Assembly: GCA_014904845.1 (NCBI GenBank)
Contig: MU119253.1
Coordinates: 1-64,000 of the forward strand
Reading direction: 5' to 3'
DNA from: Acephala macrosclerotiorum
Taxonomy: Eukaryota; Ascomycota; Leotiomycetes; Helotiales; Mollisiaceae
DNA length: 64,000 nt
This document shows positions 56,151 to 64,000 of this stretch, in pieces. Below the pieces are notes generated by a model, which had not been told where the DNA came from, did not search any database, and worked only from the letters and a program-made list of their open reading frames with translations. Position 1 is the stretch's first letter; each line of letters opens with the position of its first letter. A program made the translations under genes and the position numbers.

Positions 56151-57197
56151 ATGCAACCACGACCTCGCAAGGCCTTGACCTCGAACAGTCCCAGCTTGCG
56201 CAACCTTGATCCGAAGCACACTGTGCGCCAAATTATGACGCCTCTACCTCTCAAAGTATCCACGTCCAACGGTCCTGAATCCCAACAACCTCACACAAAG
56301 ACTCAAGTTATGGCTTCCCTGCCGCTCACAGTCCCCTCGCAATCTCCTCGCCTTCAAGTTCTACTTTCCACCTTATCAAAACTCAAACTCGATCTCCTCG
56401 GCCCTCTGAAGACTTTCAACAGCTTTCCCAGTCTACCTATCGAGCTCCGAATCAACATCTGGAAGATTGCGGGCCAAAATGAACCTCGTATCATAAACCT
56501 TCACCGTTGAACTTCAGAAGATCATCCTCAGCCCGAAGCGCCTGGCCTCTTAATGGCTTGCAAAGAGTCGAGGGGTGAAGCTCTGACTATTTATACGTCC
56601 TGTAGCGAGAGAATCAGAACCTTTGGTAGCAGTAGGGAACTGAGTTGAATCGTTTACATCAATTTCGCTATTGATACTTTCCTCTTCACTTCCCGCCCGC
56701 TAGATCTTTGGACCGAAAATATTCATAACTTCGACATTTCAGCCTTGAATTCGATAAAGTACCTGATGCTTCCACTCGGCGACGATTGGTATGGAGATGA
56801 ACTCGAGGTTGAAGAATTGGTGAACTGGGGTTCACCTTCAGGATTGCGCAAGCTACTTTATTTAGTAGAAGCACCATACCACTACGAGTTAGGACATCAT
56901 CACTATATGATGGGTTGAATTCCCCGCTTCAGAGTCAGAGAAGCTTTAGAAGGAGGCCTTCCCGATACGCTGAGCGAGGATCTGGTACGCAAGAAAGGAG
57001 AGGATTTGTTTATCAATAGGTGTTTGAGCTTTGCCAAGGACCCAAGGACTGAAGGATGCGAGCGGCTGTTGGAGTTCAAGCTTAGTATCGCCTGGAAGGA
57101 GTACAGAGAATTGGAGTTGGATCCTGCATCTGAAACTCAACCTATAGAACCTACAGGCCCGTCGGAAGGAGATTCTCTCGAGAGGTGGGTCTACTGA
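56151..57197 (+). pseudogene. 2EXR-domain gene, third of tandem group, three in-frame TGA
   Basis: From ATG 56151 one frame stays open for 349 codons to TGA 57195-57197, broken only by TGA at 56508-56510, 56646-56648 and 56916-56918. It carries a Ser/Pro leader, the 2EXR signature KTFNSFPSLPIELRINIWKI then AGQNEPRIINLH, PGLLMACKESRGEALTIYTS, IVYINFAIDTFLFTS, then ELVNWGSPSGLRKLLYLVEA, PYHYE and a C-terminal block KLSIAWKEYRELELDP. No frameshift is needed. Three point stops, all TGA, suggest decay through TGG-to-TGA or CGA-to-TGA changes; programmed readthrough is possible but less likely. It is the longest copy and shows what a full family member looks like here. Confidence 0.7.
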
Positions 57198-58882
57198 TGC
57201 AGAAAGCACGGGTAAAGAAGCTTTAAGAATGGGAGCTTAGGTATTGATTTACCGACCATCTAGGATGATGACAGAGAACGAGTAAGCTTCTATTCTTTCA
57301 CATCGCTGGTGGAGACTGACAAAAAAAGTACTTACAGACAAAACCACCCGTCGATCCTCCGACTCCATATCCAAGTACTACACGCCGCCTCGACCACTGG
57401 AGACTACCGGACAGGACCCTAGACACCACACTCATGACAGATCAATTACCAGGGAAGATCCTACTGATCTAGGCATTTCGAACTGCCACAAAGCACAAAA
57501 CAAAAAGACAACTGCGAGACGACTTCTCGCAAATGAAGAACATTGACATCACACGAAACAATAAATGAAAAGCATTTTTTCTCATTCTTCCATCCCAGTA
57601 TTCGTGGAAATGTGACATTCAATAAAAACGCTCTTGAAGTGTTACTCAAGCATCTCCCTCTCTAGCCTTCTTTGGTGCATTTGCATCATTCTCAAGTTTA
57701 TCTTCCGTGGACCTAGCATAAACATCTGCTTCCTCTCTGACCATCCCTCATCCTCGGATCGTCCATCTCCGGTCCTATCCGCCGCTCATCTACCCTCTCT
57801 TACCCCTTCCAATACCCTCCCTGACCCTCCCCGGCTCTCCTAGATTCCTATTCCTTCCAGTTACCTGGATTTTGAGATTCGCGTCTTACCATATTGTGAC
57901 ACTTCTTTGGCATCCTTGATTCCCTCCAAGCTTCGGCTGGCATTGAAGGGGAGCGGCTCTGGTTTCACACTCCTACTTGCGAAGCTTCGTAGATTCACCT
58001 TGGTTGATTCGGTCAACCTTAATTTAGGGCCACCTGCAAAGCAACATCTAACTCTATTAAAACGAGGAACAATTGAACCTCCACCCATCTCACTGACCAA
58101 GCTCACGCGCATCAAGCAGCTACTCACCTCCAAGAAATAAGCAACCAAAAAATCTCACCTCCGCTTCTCATGGCCCATTATCTCCAGCCTCAGACCCACA
58201 TCCGATTTTGAGACCAGCAATTAGACCTTCCCGAATCCAACCAAAACACCAACAATAATACTTCCTCCTCAGTGGAACACTAAGCGGACTTCGTGAAGCA
58301 CAAGTAGTACCTAAGCGAAGTACTAGATACAATTCAAAGTCAGGCGGAGCTCAAGAACATCATCATCAACACCAACAACCAAACCCCCTCCACACCTCAA
58401 AGGCAATAGACAGTCACCGTTTCTCCTTAACGGGCTACCGAGAGGACTCCGCGGAGCGCGAACGGCACCACGTCAAGCGGCGGACGAAGATCCAAGTCTG
58501 GCGGAAGTCAGGAATGTCAGCACTGGAACTGTCATTCTGGGATATTATCTTAACTACGATCCTGCCATGCGGGGCACAGACAATGATCTCGGGACACCAG
58601 AGGAACCAAGTGTCGGGGAGCGCTCTGAACGGTCACCACCAGGTGGTGACGAGCTGATGACTTTGAAACTTGAAGACCTTCAACTCAAAATCCCAAGAGC
58701 AGACACAAGCACACAAACACCAAGCAAGAAGAAATTTCATAACTCGTCATTTTTCATTCCTCGCTTCTCATTCCTCATGTCGTCTGATAATTCAGAAGCG
58801 ATACAAATACCGTATCTTATAACTCTTTACGACTTCCATCTTCTTATAACAAATACCCCGCATCATCAAAACAAAACATAAG
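57198..58882. other. 1.7 kb without an assigned gene; possible plus-strand gene
   Basis: Two plus-strand stretches look protein-like: 57907-58140 (LNLGPPAKQHLTLLKRGTIE then PPPISLTKLTRIKQLL) and about 58420-58881 (PRQAADEDPSLAEVRNVSTG, TVILGYYLNYD, ELMTLKLEDLQLKIPRA). They are in different frames with stops between and no clear splice pair, so I cannot build a gene. They may be exons of a real gene or a relic. The remainder is C-rich, of no recognised function. Confidence 0.3.
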
Positions 58883-60916
58883 CTAAGCCTTCTCTTTCTC
58901 AACGACTGTAGCAGCGGCGACCTCCTCCGAAATCGTCCTTTGAGGACCCTCAAACCAATATCTCCCTCCGTACCCAAATGGAATCCACCACCCCGCCAGA
59001 GAAATAATACTCACGCCTCCAATCATGATCGGTGCGTAGTTGAGCGTCTCAGCCGTGACAGGATATAGTTGCGGGAGCAGCAACACCACAACAAGGAAAC
59101 TAATGTAGCATGTCGTGATGACTGCACAAGGGATTGAGAAACGACCTAGGTTCCACTTCGCAGGCTGGAATGTCTTGCGTCCGACGGTGTGACGAGCGAG
59201 AATGGGGAAGAGGTATGAGACGTTGGTTGCGATTGTGGCGGTCGCTGTGATGGCACCGAAGGCGACGACCGATCCGATAACTGCTGTTGTGATTATGACA
59301 GACATTGCGAGAACGAGGCAGGCAGCGTGGATGGGCATTTTAGATTTCTCGCTGAGACGACGGAAGTATTTGCTTCCTGGGAGAATTCCGTCTCGGGAGA
59401 TCGCGTAAGTGACTCGTTGGGCGGACATGAAGCAGGATGCTGTCGCACAAGTTGAGTCAACCCAGAGGAGGGAAAGGATTGCCACAGCACCATTCTCACC
59501 GACGAGCTGAACAAGATATGCAGCCCAGTTATTAGCATAGGTTCCTGCGATGATGCCGTCGAAGTCTTGGATGCAGAAGAGGATGATGATAAGTGTTGGG
59601 ACGGACATCAGCCAGGCTGAAAGTGTGGCCATCCACATCCCCTTGGCGACGACTTCGCTTGCCTCATGTGTCTCCTCGGCGAGATGGACGGAGGCGTCAT
59701 AGCCATAGAACACCCACGCGCCGAAAAGAATGGAGATGATCCAACAATACGCATCGCTGGCTTGTTTTCTCTCTCCTTCGTTGATACCGTTGTAGAAGTG
59801 GTTGAAAACTCCCGATGCTGGTTGGAAGCCTCCATTGCGGGAAGCTTGAATTGGGAACCAGATGTAGTACATGATGACCAAGACGTGGAAAATCACGACA
59901 GCGAATCGGAAGTACCATTTCAGGACTTTTTGGTTGATGATGTTGGGAGCCATAGCGAAAAACATCCCGATCGAGGTGAGAAGCCAAGCGAACCATCCCT
60001 TGGTGAGAACTTCTGCATCCGGATACTTGATCTCGAGGGCCGAGATTAGAAAGTTGGTGGATCCCTGTTGGACACCAGGAACGACAGAGATCTATGCGGT
60101 GTGAGTTGTTGATCATGTGTTTAGAGTTTGGCGCGTACCCATCCTGCCCAATTCCACCACTAGAGGTTATTAGCAAGCGCAGGGCATCTTTGTGATTTGT
60201 GAAACTTACACCAGTCATCCAAGCAAGAAACGGACTTGAACTCCGTTAGCAAAACGTGACCACCTTGCTGCACGAAGGAAAACATACCCCCATTCATCTC
60301 CACCAAGCCTATAGCTCCAGTAATAAATACCACCAGCTGTGGGTAACGCAGCAGCGATTTCAGCCATGGAGAGAGAAACGATGAAAGATAGCCCTCCAAC
60401 CATCGTCCAATTCGCAAATGCAGCAGTCGGTCCACCAGTATCTAGATGATACATGAGTTAGCTATCTATCTTGATATTCCCTAGGGCCTGGAACTAATTG
60501 GAGATGCAGCTGCATGTTGGCGATGCATCTTTCAGCTCATGTGAAAAGAGAAGGGTCCGTGAAAAGGTATCCTTACACATGACCCAGCCGAACAGAACTG
60601 GGATCCCAGACGCGAAGTTCATGCTCTATCAGAATATCAGCAGAAGCCCTTCCAGCTCGGCGCGGCGAACGCACGGTGAAAGTGGAAGCCCTGGGGGGCA
60701 CGTCAATTCTGCCCGGCTAGCCTGTAGATGGAGCACTTACCAATTCTCGAATAAACCAAGCCCGCGGAAGAACTCTTGCTTGTACCCCAGCTGTGCCAGT
60801 TGGTATTCATCTTGAGTGAGGATGTTCTTTGCATTGCCTTCACCAATAGACTCTGCTGAGCCTGGTTGAGTGACAGCCTTGATCTCATTGTCTTCAACTC
60901 CAGCAAACTTGTCCAT
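58883..60916 (-). CDS. Amino acid/choline/GABA permease (APC family)
   Basis: Plasma-membrane proton symporter for GABA, choline or amino acids. Six exons on the minus strand (60916-60741, 60623-60577, 60441-60288, 60234-60210, 60159-60139, 60091-58883) give 543 residues. Two are very small: 25 and 21 nt, the latter encoding just WWNWAGW. The joins rebuild family sequence: FGWVMYTGGPTAAFANWTMV, GGDEWGPFLAWMTGWWNWAG and WISVVPGVQQGSTNFL. The N-terminus is cytosolic and acidic. About 12 membrane segments follow, with YGYDASVHLAEETHEASEVV and WVDSTCATASCFMSAQRVTY as fungal GABA/choline permease hallmarks. The second intron acceptor (gag) is weaker and its codon uncertain. ATG 61009 is in frame upstream and possible; 60916 is preferred because it gives a typical N-terminus. 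Confidence 0.88.
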
Positions 60917-61581
60917 TGTGACCGCAGTGAGTTCGTGTCCCTGCTGATCGAGATCTTGACACGTTGGCAGGGTAGTAGCTTTGAAGCGCAATGAAGAACA
61001 AAAAGACATGAGGTTGATAAAAGCAGATGTCTTGATCTCGGTATCGTATAGTAGAAAGCTTGTTGATAACAGTAGCCAGGTCTAGAATATGGAGGCGACG
61101 GTACGGCAAGGATAACAGCGTTGTCGGGTAGATAGACTTGATGACTTTCAGGGCTTCATTGGAAGGATGGTTCGGTGCGACATTTGAATGGTCCAATTAT
61201 TTCCTGTTTTAGGAAGCTTCATCCGTGTTATCGCACAGCAGGAAGTAGCTGAACGCCCCTATCGCACTTGCTGTCGGATCGGCCGAAGCTTGGAGTATAC
61301 ATATCGGAAGCTGACACCCTGCGGAGCTGCAATGTTGATGAATGATACATTGATAAGGGGAGCTTATCCTTTCAGGAGTGGGAGAAGCTCAGTGGAACGA
61401 ATACTCACGACGTCTGTATTTTGAAGAATAGAGATCGCAAGTAGTGCACAGTAAGCAGAACAGCATCCCAGCTTGAATTGAGGCGATGTACTCTGAACAG
61501 CAATCTACTTCCACTATCAAGACCAAAGCTTTGTTTGATCCTCCTCTTATCGAAGCCGTCGTCCAGCTTCCCCACATTGTC
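60917..61581. promoter_or_regulatory. Permease promoter region and 3' flank of wall-protein gene
   Basis: About 660 bp with no separate gene. The part next to 60917 (or 61009) should be the permease promoter. Open frames here show no motif. Confidence 0.4.
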
Positions 61582-62274
61582 TCACAGCGCCAACGCCCAC
61601 CACAGACCAGCCACAAATACGAGGGTCGAGACCGAAATAATGCCACAATTTGCAGCGCTCGTCATTACCGTCGAAGGGGTCGAAGTGCTTGTAGAAGTCG
61701 AGGTGCTCGTAGCGGTCGAATTGGTGATTGTTCCGCAAGACGAGAAGTTTTGTCCACCCAGAAATACCCCCACCGTCTGCGCATCAGTCAGATGGCCCGC
61801 AAGGGTAGCATTTGTTGCGCAGAAGTTGATCGTGAAATTGAAAGTGCTCGCTGCTCCGCTGCAGATTGGTGTGACCGTGGTTCCATCATAATCACTATAG
61901 AAGCTCACGTTGGCTTGTGGAATCGTGAGGAGACCGAGGACGTGGATTTCTTCGTATGGGCCGTTCGGGGGCTTCGAGTAAGTAGTGATAGTCTCGACAA
62001 CGTGTGCTCCGTCGATATCGTATGTTCGTGCTGTGCCAACCGTATTGTCCGTCCCATTGAGGGTCACCGTGTCGCATGGAGATCCAGACCAAGTCAGGTT
62101 CTTGTAGTCGCCGATAATTGACATGACCTGCGCGTAGGTGTAGGGAACCGTGTAGATTACGGTATCAGTCCCAGGAAAGAAGCCATCATTGCAGCCATTC
62201 GCGCCGGAGGCATTGTGCTGCGCTACAACACTTGCTGCTCCTGCGAGAGCACATGTGACGATATAGGGCCTCAT
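61582..62274 (-). CDS. Putative GPI-anchored cell-surface protein
   Basis: Single-exon frame of 230 residues. ATG 62274 starts a clear signal peptide (MRPYIVTCALAGAASVVAQ). The mature part has six or more Cys and many Asn sequons, with DTVIYTVPYTYAQVMSIIGD, GTARTYDIDGAHVVETITTY and PYEEIHVLGLL, suggesting a beta-rich domain. Then comes a short Ser/Thr repeat (NSTATSTSTSTSTST), a small-residue site (SAANCG) and a hydrophobic tail (ISVSTLVFVAGLWWALAL), the layout of a GPI attachment signal. Thirteen upstream in-frame codons without an ATG start are excluded. The function is unknown; such proteins sit in the plasma membrane or wall. The GPI pathway gene at 39514 is unrelated by position. Confidence 0.8.
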   Translation of the reverse strand: MRPYIVTCALAGAASVVAQHNASGANGCNDGFFPGTDTVIYTVPYTYAQVMSIIGDYKNLTWSGSPCDTVTLNGTDNTVGTARTYDIDGAHVVETITTYSKPPNGPYEEIHVLGLLTIPQANVSFYSDYDGTTVTPICSGAASTFNFTINFCATNATLAGHLTDAQTVGVFLGGQNFSSCGTITNSTATSTSTSTSTSTPSTVMTSAANCGIISVSTLVFVAGLWWALAL

Positions 62275-63031
62275 GCTGTGTCCCTGTGCCCAACAGTCTG
62301 TAGGAAAGAGCAAATGAGAGGAACTGCCATAACAACCAGCATTATAATAAACACGTCGTCCTGACCTTCCTTAGTGTCCTAGCCGGCACCGCACATCTTG
62401 AAGCTATCCGCAATCAAGGAACAAACCCATTGATCTCGAGTCTCGACCTTGCTTTGACTTTGGTCAAGCGTGCGGGGTAATAGCGGATGTGAGTCTGCCG
62501 GACCAAGTGGAAATGCAGTGTTGGTGATGGCGTTGCTGGTGCGAGATCTAGTCAAGGCCAGTGTTTTCGCGGCTCCCGAGTCTTCGAGTCCAGCCTGTCG
62601 GAGTGTCCGTGTGTGCCATCCCGAAATTTCGATTTCCAGAAGATCTGCGAGCTGTTCGACGTGTCTGTGAGGGTGCAGTGCAGAGAGGAGATGCTGGTGA
62701 AGTTGGTCATGTTGAAGAAAGGTCAAGATTGCAATGACGGGGAAAAAGGAAATCTGAATTTGGCGAAGCGAGATGGCGCTAGCAAACCATCACCTCAAAC
62801 CTGAACACTCCCTCTCTTTCACTCCAGCCCCCTTTTAAACCAACAAAAGAATGACTCCCCTACTCCAGGCTCATCCTACAATTCTACTCTATACGAAACC
62901 CCAGCAATTCTAGTCTCATCGAATCTTCAAACTCACCAGTCAAGAAGGCCTTTTGCATTGGCGCCACAAATCGAGTCAGGATTCTCCAGCTCACGACAAA
63001 CTGTCTATCGCATCAGCCACCGTGTCTTCAA
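62275..63031. other. Intergenic
   Basis: About 760 bp with no supported gene. It holds the promoter of the GPI-anchored protein gene (left) and the 3' flank of the Rieske gene (right). Short frames at 62379-62726 (minus) and 62470-62670 (plus) show no motif. Confidence 0.45.
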
Positions 63032-64000
63032 TCACTTGGACTCGAATAAACACTTACAATCGTCATCTGCTTTACCCTCAGAAGTAAAGCTCTGTAAGCG
63101 CGCTGCTGGGTGTATTTGGGAGCCAGCAAGTCTTTCGGCTTCCATATGACTCTTCAAAAAGGCATCGATTTTATCTTGTTCTGCTACGATTGGTTCGAGC
63201 GACGACAATGGTTCCTGGCCAACTTCGATTCTCCTCTGGATCGACTCTAGTCGCTCGATATCATGGTATATCCTTGTCTTCAATTCCTCGAGCTGTTTGG
63301 AATTCTTGGGGTGCTTGGAAAATATACTACATTCAACCATAGACAACTTAGCAGATTTTGGAATTGCCTTGATGGTCAAGATCCTTCCAGAAGCAAGTCT
63401 TCTGAAAAGTGTCGTCTGAAGAATCCGTGCATCCTGTGGCTGTTGTCTGATCCAGGAAGGAAGCATATCCGTCCAGAATGGCGCCTGCACCATTTGATGT
63501 TCGTTCTTGAGAGTCCCTGCAGCAGTCAGCATAATGCCATGAACTACAACGCCAGGCAAACCTAGAAGTTTCCAGTTGAAAGCAGCTTCGAACTTCCAAT
63601 CTGAGATACATCTCATTTCCGGGACTCTCCACTTCGAAAGCAGACTTCCAACATCTCCAAGAGCTAGCTCTTGCGTTGGCTCCCCTGCATCGAGATTCAC
63701 GAACAACAATGACTGGCGGACCTCCAGTGCGACTTCCCACAATGCATTTGCTTCTTTGTCGAATCCTGGGACATTGTCGAACTCAGGAGCTTTGGTCAAT
63801 CTTCCTCTAGTATCATAGCTCCATCCGTGATACCGGCATCCAAGAACTGTCGAACTTCCGCATTCTTTCTTCGTCACTGCATAGGCTCGATGCCGGCATA
63901 CATTATGGAAGGCTCTGAGTTGCTTGTCCTTACCGAGTATCACGAGGAACGAGAAGCCGGCAACCTCGAATGTCCGATAGTCACCTGGCTTTTGAAAGCG
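63032..64000 (-). CDS. Rieske [2Fe-2S] protein, partial (5' end outside window)
   Basis: Runs off the window at 64000. Visible exons are 64000-63562 and 63516-63032; the 45-nt intron between (gtttgc donor, gctgac branch, gcag acceptor) is a multiple of three and so reads through. The Rieske cluster ligands are visible as NVCRHRAYAVTKKE and LGCRYHGWSYDTRGRLTKAP, as in ring-hydroxylating oxygenase alpha subunits. Then FVNLDAGEPTQEL and CISDWKFEAAFNWKLLG follow, which in true oxygenases leads into the mononuclear-iron catalytic domain. Here the sequence goes on for only about 160 residues (FWTDMLPSWIRQQPQ, GRILTIKAIPKSAKLSMVEC, HMEAERLAGSQIHPA) with no obvious two-His-one-carboxylate motif. It belongs to a fungal Rieske family of unknown reaction. 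Confidence 0.8.
   Translation of the reverse strand, partial: RFQKPGDYRTFEVAGFSFLVILGKDKQLRAFHNVCRHRAYAVTKKECGSSTVLGCRYHGWSYDTRGRLTKAPEFDNVPGFDKEANALWEVALEVRQSLLFVNLDAGEPTQELALGDVGSLLSKWRVPEMRCISDWKFEAAFNWKLLGLPGVVVHGIMLTAAGTLKNEHQMVQAPFWTDMLPSWIRQQPQDARILQTTLFRRLASGRILTIKAIPKSAKLSMVECSIFSKHPKNSKQLEELKTRIYHDIERLESIQRRIEVGQEPLSSLEPIVAEQDKIDAFLKSHMEAERLAGSQIHPAARLQSFTSEGKADDDCKCLFESK

Noticed and set aside
57861..58148. 95-codon minus-strand frame
   Set aside because: It is opposite a plus-strand frame that is more protein-like, and neither could be joined into a gene.
1..64000. CRISPR arrays, phage genes, operon-type defence systems
   Set aside because: No regularly spaced direct repeats with unique spacers and no prokaryotic gene organisation were seen. 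All genes have fungal families and introns.

Overview
The window is nuclear DNA of a filamentous ascomycete. The evidence is: short GT-AG introns of about 42-130 nt with CTNAY-type branch points; fungus-restricted families (Zn2Cys6 regulator, HET domain, NACHT_N/NACHT NLR, 2EXR proteins, SesA-like/ubiquitin-like protein); and a very AT-rich block (1 to about 3600) that looks like repeat DNA decayed by repeat-induced point mutation (RIP). Many of the C residues left in that block are in CpG. The protein families suggest a Leotiomycetes-like species, but that placement is inference. Exon junctions given here were worked out by reading splice sites and frames by eye.

Layout. 1-11 kb: AT block, a NACHT NLR without a C-terminal repeat domain, AT patches with an exon relic, and an uncharacterised minus-strand gene. 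11-17 kb: M28 aminopeptidase, a broken protein kinase, a small membrane protein and a broken 2EXR gene. 17-22.4 kb: a Zn2Cys6 regulator next to an MFS drug transporter. 23-31.5 kb: an accessory, repeat-invaded stretch with the N-terminal half of a HET gene, a sulfite-oxidase-like relic, an 869-bp hAT-type non-autonomous element with a perfect 8-bp target duplication, an intact SesA-like/ubiquitin-like/zinc-knuckle gene, and the C-terminal half of a HET gene. 32-37 kb: three conserved genes of unknown function. 37.8-43.1 kb: Golgi nucleotide-sugar transporter, GPI12-type de-N-acetylase and a SUR1-like mannosyltransferase. 43.9-48.5 kb: a divergent pair, an AtuA-like (DUF1446) protein and a class III CoA-transferase. 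48.8-51 kb: secreted S10 carboxypeptidase. 52.4-57.2 kb: a tandem group of three 2EXR genes, two broken. 58.9-64 kb: GABA/choline-type permease, a GPI-anchored wall protein, and a Rieske protein cut by the window end.

How the genes fit together. The right half is mostly housekeeping or nutritional (glycolipid synthesis, CoA-linked catabolism, uptake, secreted peptidases). The left half and the 2EXR group are accessory: NLR, HET and SesA-like genes belong to the fungal non-self recognition repertoire and sit among AT-rich, transposon-marked DNA. Several accessory genes keep one long reading frame broken mainly by TGA or TAG codons, which points to recent decay by point mutation. No antiviral, CRISPR or bacterial-type system was seen. 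The best candidate for something undescribed is the 623-residue protein at 28273-30345, which joins an NLR-type N-terminal module to a ubiquitin-like domain, a zinc knuckle and an unassigned C-terminal domain.
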